Origin: CAZRZN01 sp964604565
GTDB lineage: Bacteria; Pseudomonadota; Alphaproteobacteria; Rhodobacterales; Rhodobacteraceae
NCBI GenBank assembly: GCA_964604565.1
Contig: CAZRZN010000205.1
Location: 1 to 8,035, forward strand
DNA length: 8,035 bases
Direction: 5' to 3'
Shown here one piece after another: positions 1 through 5,857 of the stretch (position 1 is the stretch's first letter; each line of letters starts with the position of its first letter). The position numbers and the translations under genes are program-made. Under the pieces are notes generated by a model. It saw only the letters and a program-made list of their open reading frames with translations. It was not told the origin of the DNA and searched no databases.

Positions 1-370
1 ATCGCTTGTCATCTTGTCGGGGGCTTGACGTTCGCCAAGTTCCACGTGATCGGCAAACCCGAGCTGCCGCGAACGCGGCCGAACGGGTCCCGGCAGTGCC
101 CGGCTTGCTTCGATGGAAGATCCGGACCCACTCTTTGGTGCGACGCGAGTCAGACGATAAGAAAGACGGCCAGCTCGGAGGCCGGTGGCTGAGGGTCAAT
201 CGGCTGGGTCAGAAAAACGATCCGGTTCGCCGGTGATCGCGTTCCGGATAGGAACTCTGACCGGCAAATCTATCGGCAGACACGGCATACCTTATCCCAC
301 TCGAAAGGCCGTGATGGCAAAGACTGTGTCGACCCGGCGCCGCTATCGCTGACGCGCCTCCTATCGGGTC
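1..370. other. Left-end region with no supported gene
   Basis: Nothing here can be assigned to a gene family. A plus-strand frame is open from the left edge to a stop at 234-236, and plus frame 1 is open to about position 192, but both read as basic, low-complexity peptides with no recognisable motif and no start with a ribosome site. The minus strand also carries open but unrecognisable stretches. A short GC inverted repeat (GGCGC at 336-340, GCGCC at 354-358) lies downstream of the fucose synthase stop, but it has no T-run and is not a convincing terminator. The stretch may be decayed coding DNA or the 3' flank of the operon. Confidence 0.5.
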
Positions 371-1342
371 TCAGCTGCGGAAGCTGTCCTGATGGTCGAT
401 GAACCATTTATAAGTTTCGCGGACCCCCGTCTCCAGGTCGATCGAGGCTTTCCAGCCCATGTCGGCCAGACGGCTGACATCCATAAGCTTGCGCATCGTG
501 CCATCCGGCTTGCTGCGATCTAGTTCTATGCGCCCCTTGTAGCCGGTCACGTCGGCAACCAATCGGGCGAGTTCAAGGATCGAGATGTCGACACCCGAAC
601 CGACGTTGATATGGCTCAGTTGCGGCTGCGTGTTGGCCTCATACCTGCTCTTGTCGAGGTCCAGAACAAACAGCGATGCCTCTGCCATGTCATCTACATG
701 CAGAAACTCGCGTCGCGGGGTCCCGCTGCCCCAAATCGTCACTTCCTCGCGGCCCTCTTGCGCGGCTTCATGGAACCGCCGGATCAAGGCAGGCAGAACA
801 TGGCTGTTTTCCGGATGGAAATTGTCGCCAGGCCCATAGAGATTCGTCGGCATGACGGAACGGTAGTCGACGCCATATTGCCGGTTATAACTTTCGCATA
901 TCTTGATGCCCGCGATTTTGGCGACCGCGTAAGGCTCGTTGGTGGGCTCCAAAGGACCAGTCAGCAACGCCGCTTCCCGCATGGGTTGGGGAACGGCCTT
1001 TGGATAGATGCACGACGATCCCAGCTGCAACAGACGCTCCACCCCCGCCTCCCAGGCGGAATGGATGACGTTGCATTGCACCATCAAGTTCTCGTGGATG
1101 AACTCTGCAGGATATGTGTTGTTGGCATAGATCCCGCCCACCTTTGCGGCGGCAAGGATGACGATATCGGGCTTTTCGGACAGCATGAAGTCCCTGACAG
1201 CCCTTTGGTCCGTCAGTTCAAGTTCGTCATGGGTGAGCTTGACGAGGGTTAAATCCTCTCCGGCATCCTTGCGCGCTTCAAGCTTGCGCGTGATAGCGCC
1301 CCCGACCATACCACGGTGTCCTGCAACATAGATTTTCGGCAT
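371..1342 (-). CDS. fcl: GDP-L-fucose synthase (GDP-4-keto-6-deoxymannose 3,5-epimerase-4-reductase)
   Basis: This cytoplasmic NADPH-dependent short-chain dehydrogenase-type enzyme epimerises and reduces GDP-4-keto-6-deoxy-D-mannose to GDP-L-fucose, the second step after Gmd. The 323-residue length matches the family. Visible features are the Rossmann loop GHRGMVG (residues 8-14), the substrate/catalytic run GSSCIYP (108-114) with Ser109 and Cys111, the catalytic Tyr138-xxx-Lys142 pair, and His181 in NSHVLP. These line up with Ser107, Cys109, Tyr136, Lys140 and His179 of the E. coli enzyme, shifted by two. The start is well fixed: a perfect AGGAGG site (complement of 1349-1354) lies six bases before the ATG. 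It follows gmd by 45 bp and is surely co-transcribed with it. The symbol wcaG is a synonym. No damage is seen and all key residues are present. Confidence 0.96.
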   Translation of the reverse strand: MPKIYVAGHRGMVGGAITRKLEARKDAGEDLTLVKLTHDELELTDQRAVRDFMLSEKPDIVILAAAKVGGIYANNTYPAEFIHENLMVQCNVIHSAWEAGVERLLQLGSSCIYPKAVPQPMREAALLTGPLEPTNEPYAVAKIAGIKICESYNRQYGVDYRSVMPTNLYGPGDNFHPENSHVLPALIRRFHEAAQEGREEVTIWGSGTPRREFLHVDDMAEASLFVLDLDKSRYEANTQPQLSHINVGSGVDISILELARLVADVTGYKGRIELDRSKPDGTMRKLMDVSRLADMGWKASIDLETGVRETYKWFIDHQDSFRS

Positions 1343-1387
1343 GATCTGCCTCCTGTCTTCGAATTTTGCAGTTGTTTACCGAAGACG

Positions 1388-2509
1388 TCAGCCGTTCTCC
1401 AAAGCCACCGGTATTTCAAACCCATGCTCTTTCAACAATGCGTGCCGCCGTGCGGCATGCAGATCTGACGCGACCATCTCAGCGCACATTTCCTGTGCCG
1501 TGATTTCCGGCACCCAGCCAAGAACTTCCTTGGCTTTGGACGGATCACCCAGCAGTGTTTCCACCTCTGCCGGGCGAAAATAACGCGGATCGATGCGCAA
1601 AATGACGTCCCCAGGCTTCAACGCCGTCGTCTTGTCCCCGGTCACCGAAACGACCGTCGCAATCTCGTCCACGCCTTCACCGGAAAATGCCAGTTCAATT
1701 CCCAGCTCCGCGGCGGTCCACTGTATGAACTCGCGTACGGAATATTGAACGCCTGTGGCGATCACGAAATCATCTGCCACGTCCTGCTGCAACATCATCC
1801 ATTGCATGCGCACGTAGTCCTTGGCGTGGCCCCAGTCACGGAGCGCATCGATGTTGCCCATATAAAGACAATCCTGCAACCCCAGGGCGATGTTCGCCAT
1901 GCCGCGCGTGATCTTGCGGGTAACAAAGGTCTCGCCACGGCGCGGACTCTCGTGGTTGAAGAGTATCCCGTTGCAGGCGTACATGCCATATGCCTCGCGG
2001 TAGTTCACAGTGATCCAATAAGCATACATCTTGGCAACGGCATAGGGCGACCGCGGATGGAAAGGAGTCTTCTCGGACTGCGGGATTTCCTGCACAAGCC
2101 CGTAAAGCTCGGATGTGGAGGCCTGATAAAACCGGGTTGACTTGTCCAGTCCCAAAAAGCGGATCGCCTCCAGCAAACGCAGAGTGCCATTGGCATCAAC
2201 ATCTGCGGTATATTCCGGGGCCTCGAAACTGACCGCAACGTGACTTTGCGCACCAAGGTTGTAGACCTCGTCCGGACGGACCTCCGACAGTATACGGGTC
2301 AGGTTGGACGAGTCCGTGAGATCGCCGTGGTGCAGCCTGAAATTTTCCCTGTTGAAGAGCGGATCCTGATAAATGTGGTCAACGCGCTCTGTATTGAAAA
2401 GGGAGGCGCGCCGCTTGATGCCGTGCACCTCATAACCTTTTTCGAGCAAAAATTCTGCCAGATAGGATCCGTCTTGGCCCGTGACACCGGTGATAAGAGC
2501 TTTTTTCAT
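1388..2509 (-). CDS. gmd: GDP-mannose 4,6-dehydratase
   Basis: This cytoplasmic NADP-dependent extended SDR enzyme dehydrates GDP-D-mannose to GDP-4-keto-6-deoxy-D-mannose, the first step towards GDP-L-fucose (or GDP-rhamnose). The start chosen is the ATG at 2509, giving MKKALITGVTGQDGSY and 373 residues, the same length as E. coli Gmd. The frame extends nine codons upstream to a TTG at 2536, but those residues precede the normal N-terminus and are probably not translated. Visible motifs are the cofactor loop GVTGQDG (8-14), the active-site run STSELYG (131-137) with Thr132, Ser133 and Glu134, and Tyr156-xxx-Lys160. HESPRRGETFVTRKI (186-200) is the family's substrate-loop signature. The ribosome site before the ATG is weak. 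A sigma70-like promoter lies about 40 bp upstream, so gmd-fcl is probably its own two-gene transcript inside the larger leftward cluster. The next gene, fcl, starts 45 bp downstream. Confidence 0.97.
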   Translation of the reverse strand: MKKALITGVTGQDGSYLAEFLLEKGYEVHGIKRRASLFNTERVDHIYQDPLFNRENFRLHHGDLTDSSNLTRILSEVRPDEVYNLGAQSHVAVSFEAPEYTADVDANGTLRLLEAIRFLGLDKSTRFYQASTSELYGLVQEIPQSEKTPFHPRSPYAVAKMYAYWITVNYREAYGMYACNGILFNHESPRRGETFVTRKITRGMANIALGLQDCLYMGNIDALRDWGHAKDYVRMQWMMLQQDVADDFVIATGVQYSVREFIQWTAAELGIELAFSGEGVDEIATVVSVTGDKTTALKPGDVILRIDPRYFRPAEVETLLGDPSKAKEVLGWVPEITAQEMCAEMVASDLHAARRHALLKEHGFEIPVALENG

Positions 2510-2546
2510 GTAACCATTCTTTGCTTCGAGGAGCAATCGCGCAGCG

Positions 2547-2576
2547 ATTATCTGTGCCTGTAGCGAGGTATCGCAA
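2547..2576 (-). promoter_or_regulatory. Putative sigma70-type promoter of gmd-fcl
   Basis: Reading the minus strand, a -35 box TTGCGA (complement of 2571-2576, four of six consensus bases) is followed after 18 bp by a -10 box GATAAT (complement of 2547-2552, five of six). Transcription would begin near 2540, about 30 bases before the gmd ATG at 2509. An inverted repeat AATCGC-GCA-GCGATT (2535-2549) overlaps the -10 box and start point, where a repressor could bind or a small hairpin could form in the leader. The match is by eye only. Confidence 0.45.
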
Positions 2577-2899
2577 TATTGCGGCTGGACGCAACTTGAA
2601 ACCCGGAGCCATCAGACCACAACCGTTCGATTTTCGGGGGTCAAGAACATCAACGGCAAGTTTCCGCACTATCTTCCGCAGCCGGAGAGAGTCTACGCGT
2701 CCAGATCACCTCCATGCCGCGGAGGCTACGCGGCCGGCCCCAAGCGATCCGAAACCCGTGCGCGCGTGGACAAAAAGGTCAGGCAGGTCCGAGGTACGGC
2801 ACAAACAATCTATGTTGCCAAGCCTTCGATGTCCGGAGACTGCCGGAACGCGCTCGCGCCAAGTTGCAAAGAATTTCGGGCACGCAGCCCTTACCTTTT

Positions 2900-2916
2900 G
2901 AAAGTCACCGACTTTC
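2900..2916. repeat. 7-bp inverted repeat, operator- or hairpin-like
   Basis: A perfect inverted repeat, GAAAGTC at 2900-2906 and GACTTTC at 2910-2916, is separated by only three bases (ACC). No T-run follows on either strand, so it is not an intrinsic terminator. It lies in the non-coding gap upstream of gmd. It could be a regulator site or an RNA hairpin in a read-through transcript. Confidence 0.4.
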
Positions 2917-2978
2917 GGCGGATATCCCACATCAGATTGGCCGCTTTGATCTCTGCGATCAGACCAGTTTACCAGTCA

Positions 2979-3030
2979 TAAACGCTTCTAAGCGTCGGGC
3001 ACAACTGGCGTCCGACGCTTAGGAAGTTTA
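2979..3030 (-). terminator. Long stem-loop over the stop codon of the export gene (terminator-like or 3' stabiliser)
   Basis: The left arm at 2979-2998 (TAAACGCTTCTAAGCGTCGG) and the right arm at 3012-3030 (CCGACGCTTAGGAAGTTTA) are complementary over about 19 pairs with one extra base and one mismatch, around a 13-base loop. The right arm contains the TAA stop of the export gene (complement of 3028-3030). On the minus strand the stem is followed by ATGACTGG, not a run of T, so it departs from a standard rho-independent terminator. It may instead cap or stabilise the mRNA 3' end, or attenuate read-through into gmd. The left arm also contains its own short palindrome ACGCTT-CT-AAGCGT (2982-2995), so two alternative folds are possible. 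Confidence 0.6.
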
Positions 3031-4437
3031 TGGCGCCAGGCTCCGCGCCGTCTGTTGCGCCGCGCCCAGAAGGGAGAAGGTCTGCTGCAAGGCGCGACCC
3101 CATTTGGTGATAGGCTGCTCTTCGATGAAGATGATGTCGTTAGGACGCATTTCGAACTGCGTGGCGAGGATCATGTTGGCTGCATTGCCGGCATCAAGAT
3201 GATAGGCCACGATCTCGCCCACTCTGGAGGGATCGTTGTTCCCCCGCAGGACATAGATCTCGGTCGGATCGCCCGTGGTGGTGTCAAAACCACCTTCGTT
3301 GTAGAGCACATCCGCCAGTGTGGCGGTGTTGTTGTAAGGCAGTGGGAATCGGTTTTGCCTACTGACCTCCCCACTCAAGAACACATAGTCGCGTTTTTCA
3401 GCACCCAGACCAGCACGCCGTTCAAACAGGCCACGGCGTTCCTCGAGATCCGAGCGGCGCAAACCAATTTCCGTGCTCAAAGCAGACAATGCTTGAGTCC
3501 GTGCCGATGACCTAAGCGAGATAACGTCAATCTTTGCCTTGTAGAATGTGAACGCCCGATCCAGATCATAGGTTGTGTCGACGAAAACCGCATCGCCGTT
3601 GACCAATAGCTTTTCCTGAAGTGACGGTTGTTCACGATACGTCTCGACCGGAATTTGATAAAGCGTACCGTCCCGGTAAATCCGGATCGATGCAAATTCT
3701 TCGTCGCGAATGGCAAGACCGCCAGCGGCGATCAATGCCTCCCCCAGTGTCAGATTGTTTGGTGTGATAGGCACCGGACGCGCCTGCCCCACCGCACCCC
3801 CAATGACCACCTTCTTCGAATTGAACTCCGCCACCTCGAGACTGAATGACGGATCGATCTGGTTAGACACCAAGGCCTGGAAAAGGCGGTCTTCGGCTTC
3901 CTGAAGGGTCAAGCCGGCGAGTTGAACAGCGCCAATCTGTGGTATGGCGATCGACCCATCGTCACGAACGGTGTAGCCCTGACGCTGATTTTGCGCTGCA
4001 AGCAGCCCCGAAAGTTGCTCGACAGTCGAGCTTGCGGATCTGGTGGCAAGCAACAACACATCCCCGACGCCGATGCGGTAGGGCTGCGCGCTGACATCCG
4101 GCAGCGGTCGATAGTCCAGACGCTCCCGTGATCTGTCGGGAATAAAAGGCGCCTCGGGCAGCGCCCCGGTCCCCATAATGTTTCCGTTACTGCCTGCATA
4201 GGCATAGAAAGCGTCAGGCAAGGCACGTGGCGTGTAGGGCGATGCGTTCGCATAGCTCAATGACTTTGGCGTCATCGCAACGACGGAAACAGGCAGCTCG
4301 TCATTCCGTTCGGAAACCTTCGGACTCTTGTAGGTCACGCCGCAGCCGGTCAAGACGGCCAGAGCCCCCAGCATTAAACCAAAGCGCATGCCCCTCGAAA
4401 GTGACACTCGACCAATCCGGTCAGTAGTGGAATCCAT
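3028..4437 (-). CDS. Outer-membrane polysaccharide export lipoprotein, Wza-like (Poly_export/SLBB family)
   Basis: This is the probable outer-membrane channel that lets the polymer leave the cell, working with an inner-membrane co-polymerase not present here. With the ATG at 4437 it has 469 residues. A signal peptide with hydrophobic core and lipobox LTGC puts the lipidated cysteine at residue 32. The export domain begins at PYRIGVGDVL (119-128) and includes YTVRDDGSIAIPQIG (155-169). A first SLBB-like module starts near KKVVIGGAVG (208) and a second at DYVFLSGEVS (350). A helical, heptad-like stretch (about 304-349) lies between them. The C-terminal helix (442-469, KWGRALQQTFSLL) resembles the Wza barrel helix. 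The frame stays open upstream to 4794, but those 119 residues are not protein-like and contain no signal sequence. The ribosome site at 4437 is weak; an ATG at 4389, 16 codons downstream and still leaving a lipobox, is the main alternative. It is longer than E. coli Wza (379 residues). Confidence 0.9.
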   Translation of the reverse strand: MDSTTDRIGRVSLSRGMRFGLMLGALAVLTGCGVTYKSPKVSERNDELPVSVVAMTPKSLSYANASPYTPRALPDAFYAYAGSNGNIMGTGALPEAPFIPDRSRERLDYRPLPDVSAQPYRIGVGDVLLLATRSASSTVEQLSGLLAAQNQRQGYTVRDDGSIAIPQIGAVQLAGLTLQEAEDRLFQALVSNQIDPSFSLEVAEFNSKKVVIGGAVGQARPVPITPNNLTLGEALIAAGGLAIRDEEFASIRIYRDGTLYQIPVETYREQPSLQEKLLVNGDAVFVDTTYDLDRAFTFYKAKIDVISLRSSARTQALSALSTEIGLRRSDLEERRGLFERRAGLGAEKRDYVFLSGEVSRQNRFPLPYNNTATLADVLYNEGGFDTTTGDPTEIYVLRGNNDPSRVGEIVAYHLDAGNAANMILATQFEMRPNDIIFIEEQPITKWGRALQQTFSLLGAAQQTARSLAP

Positions 4438-4786
4438 ATTTTTCAAGCCTGTACCCAAGGTGCACCCGAAGATTTGCGCAGACATTGATCTGACGGTATC
4501 ACTTTCTTCAACCGCCTCAACCTGCGACTTAAGCTGGCGCCCGAAACAATGCCTCTGAGCATATCCAAAACTCGCGAAAGATGTACAACGGTGGAACTTG
4601 TAATGCGACTGGCCAGCATGACCGCGAGGCATCGTCAGCGCCAAGAGCGGCAAATCTGCAACAAGAAGAGCGTGCGAAATCCGACGAAAATGACTGGGAA
4701 GTGCATGCTGAAAATGTGAAGCAAGCTTCTCAATGGCTTCCAAAACGCGCCTCGTGGTGACAAGGCATAAAACCTGGAAGCAAAAG
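4438..4786. other. 349-bp intergenic region upstream of the export gene
   Basis: The minus-strand frame of the export gene happens to remain open through this region, but the peptide looks non-coding and the lipoprotein signal begins only after 4437, so I treat it as a leader or promoter region. No convincing -35/-10 pair was found. A direct repeat TCAACC-GCC-TCAACC (4508-4522) and a short palindrome GAAGC-AA-GCTTC (4718-4729) are the only structures noted. No terminator for the upstream sugar transferase is visible. Confidence 0.5.
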
Positions 4787-5449
4787 TCAGGCACCGCCGC
4801 GACGGACGACCACGTAAATTGTCCGCCAGAAAATCCACATCTCCAAGGCGAGGCTCATGTGGGTAATGTAGTAAAGATCTGCTTTCACCTTGCGGCGAGT
4901 GCCCTCGACCCCTTCGATGTATCCCAGTTCGGTCTGCGCCAAGCCGCTTATCCCGGGCCGAACAGCATGCCGTTCCCGATACCCCGGCACCTTGTCGACA
5001 TACTCAACAGCATGGTCGAAATAGTCGGGACGAGGTCCAATCAAGCTCATCTCGCCCCTCAGTACATTGATAATCTGAGGCAGTTCATCGATACGCGATT
5101 TCCGCAGAAAACTGCCCAGTTTCGTGATTCGGTGCTTTTCCAGCGGACAGTTCGCGCCCCGGGTCTCTGACCCAGCCTTGCGCATGGTGCGGAATTTTAT
5201 CGCTCGGAAGGGTTGGCAATCGCGCCCCATCCGCGCCTGCACGAAAAACAGGGAACCACGGTTATACATTGGGTTGAGAAAAAATATCGCACTCGCGAGC
5301 AATACAAGCGCCGGCAGCAGCAACACGCTGCCGATAACGTCAAATACACGCTTCCAGGCACTAAAACCCGCTCCGTTGATTGGCGCGTCAGCATCACTGA
5401 ACATCAAGGAATGAGCAGGGATGTCATCAAGCGCTCTATCATCGAACAT
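4787..5449 (-). CDS. Initiating sugar transferase (monotopic phosphoglycosyl transferase, ExoY/PglC/WcaJ-like)
   Basis: An inner-membrane enzyme that transfers a sugar phosphate from a nucleotide sugar to undecaprenyl phosphate, starting repeat-unit assembly. The donor sugar cannot be told from sequence. With the ATG at 5449 it has 220 residues, close to ExoY size and without the extra N-terminal transmembrane domain of WcaJ. A hydrophobic segment (about 36-59) contains a proline (Pro46), as in the re-entrant helix of PglC. KFRTM (85-89), IDELPQ (120-125) with the catalytic Asp121-Glu122 pair, SLIGPRP (135-141) and PGISGLAQ (165-172) are the PF02397 signatures. The frame extends to a TTG at 5539, but the ATG at 5449 has a GAGG site five bases upstream and the inferred promoter lies inside the longer frame, so the shorter start is preferred. 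The export gene follows 349 bp downstream. Confidence 0.93.
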   Translation of the reverse strand: MFDDRALDDIPAHSLMFSDADAPINGAGFSAWKRVFDVIGSVLLLPALVLLASAIFFLNPMYNRGSLFFVQARMGRDCQPFRAIKFRTMRKAGSETRGANCPLEKHRITKLGSFLRKSRIDELPQIINVLRGEMSLIGPRPDYFDHAVEYVDKVPGYRERHAVRPGISGLAQTELGYIEGVEGTRRKVKADLYYITHMSLALEMWIFWRTIYVVVRRGGA

Positions 5450-5509
5450 GTTCGCCTCGCGGAAATACTTAAAATTATTTTCAACTTGGGCGTACCCCGA
5501 GCGCTGCAA

Positions 5510-5539
5510 GCTATAGGACATGCCGAAGCGCGAAGTCAA
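5510..5539 (-). promoter_or_regulatory. Putative sigma70-type promoter of the sugar transferase gene
   Basis: On the minus strand, TTGACT (complement of 5534-5539, five of six -35 bases) and TATAGC (complement of 5510-5515, four of six -10 bases) are 18 bp apart. Transcription would begin near 5503, giving a leader of about 50 bases with GAGG before the ATG at 5449. The placement supports the short start of the transferase. An 11-base motif GCTTGCAGCGC (complement of 5501-5511) overlaps the end of the -10 box and the start point. Confidence 0.5.
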
Positions 5540-5588
5540 TTAACAAAGCCCTAACACCCGCTCCAAACGGACGGAACGGTGACATTTT

Positions 5589-5605
5589 TGGCGCTGCAAG
5601 CGCCA
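5589..5605. repeat. Perfect 6-bp hairpin with 5-base loop
   Basis: TGGCGC (5589-5594) and GCGCCA (5600-5605) flank TGCAA. On the plus strand a T-run precedes the stem instead of following it, and on the minus strand A residues follow, so it is not an intrinsic terminator in either direction. It contains one copy of the repeated block GCGCTGCAAGC. Confidence 0.45.
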
Positions 5606-5841
5606 CACCGCGAAACTTGCATAATTGCAAGCACTTAAACTCAGCTCACTTGCTCGTTTTGTCAGCGATGTCTTAACCACGATCATACTTTTTCCGCACG
5701 ACGAAGGCACAGCACCCGGACGAGCCCTCCCGGCAGGTCCCGTCTCAAGTGACAACAATTATAAACAAAAGGGGATGTTCTGGCGGCCCTCGCTCAAGAC
5801 CCCAATCGACATTTTGGCGGAAACGGTTTCGATGACGCCGG

Positions 5842-5857
5842 TATTCAGGCCTGAATA
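5842..5857. repeat. Perfect 16-bp palindrome over the phosphatase stop codon
   Basis: TATTCAGGCCTGAATA reads identically on both strands. It includes the TGA stop of the phosphatase gene (complement of 5845-5847). As RNA it could form a six-pair stem with a GGCC loop, but no T-run follows on the minus strand, so terminator function is doubtful. Perfect even-length palindromes of this kind are also typical of dimeric regulator sites. Confidence 0.5.

Larger units (their letters stand above)
2510..3027. other. 518-bp intergenic region between export gene and gmd
   Basis: No credible gene is seen. The reading frames here lack family motifs and good starts. The region holds the gmd promoter at its left end. 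At its right end it holds four repeat structures: the hairpin GAAAGTC-ACC-GACTTTC (2900-2916), the interrupted palindrome TGATC-TCTGC-GATCA (2947-2961), a tandem ACCAGT-TT-ACCAGT (2963-2976), and the large stem-loop at 2979-3030. About 300 bp in between (2600-2900) shows nothing I can name. Confidence 0.6.
5501..5632. promoter_or_regulatory. Cluster of TGCAAG/CTTGCA half-sites, putative operator region
   Basis: TGCAAG occurs at 5505-5510, 5595-5600 and 5626-5631, and its complement CTTGCA at 5616-5621. The last two form an inverted repeat, CTTGCA-TAAT-TGCAAG (5616-5631). The first two lie in identical 11-base blocks GCGCTGCAAGC at 5501-5511 and 5591-5601, exactly 90 bp apart. One block sits on the inferred transcription start and the other about 50 bp upstream of the -35 box, a layout seen in repressor operators. 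No regulator gene is present in the window, so function is inferred. Confidence 0.35.
5450..5844. other. 395-bp intergenic region between phosphatase and sugar transferase genes
   Basis: No gene is supported. It contains the transferase promoter (5510-5539), the TGCAAG/CTTGCA half-site cluster (5501-5632), a perfect hairpin TGGCGC-TGCAA-GCGCCA (5589-5605) and an isolated TATAAT on the minus strand (complement of 5758-5763) with only a poor -35 match (CCGCCA at 17 bp). The short minus-strand frame beginning with ATG at 5686 (48 residues) has only a weak ribosome site and no recognisable motif. Confidence 0.55.

Noticed and set aside
611..1252. Long plus-strand open frame of 213 residues inside fcl
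   Set aside because: It is a shadow antisense to the well-supported fucose synthase gene, with no motif of its own.
2510..2536. TTG start nine codons upstream for gmd
   Set aside because: The ATG at 2509 gives the standard 373-residue Gmd N-terminus; the extra residues have no counterpart and lie in the leader of the inferred promoter.
2521..2901. 126-residue plus-strand ORF in the gap upstream of gmd
   Set aside because: Low-complexity, arginine- and proline-rich peptide with no motif or good ribosome site; it overlaps the gmd promoter.
4438..4794. N-terminal extension of 119 residues on the export protein
   Set aside because: The peptide is not protein-like, and the signal peptide with lipobox lies after position 4437, so lipoprotein export requires a start at 4437 or later.
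5540..5686. 48-residue minus-strand ORF in the phosphatase-transferase gap
   Set aside because: Weak ribosome site, no motif, and it runs through the repeat cluster; chance is the simplest explanation.
5758..5763. Perfect TATAAT on the minus strand
   Set aside because: The hexamer at the right spacing upstream (CCGCCA) matches only three -35 bases, so it is not called as a promoter.
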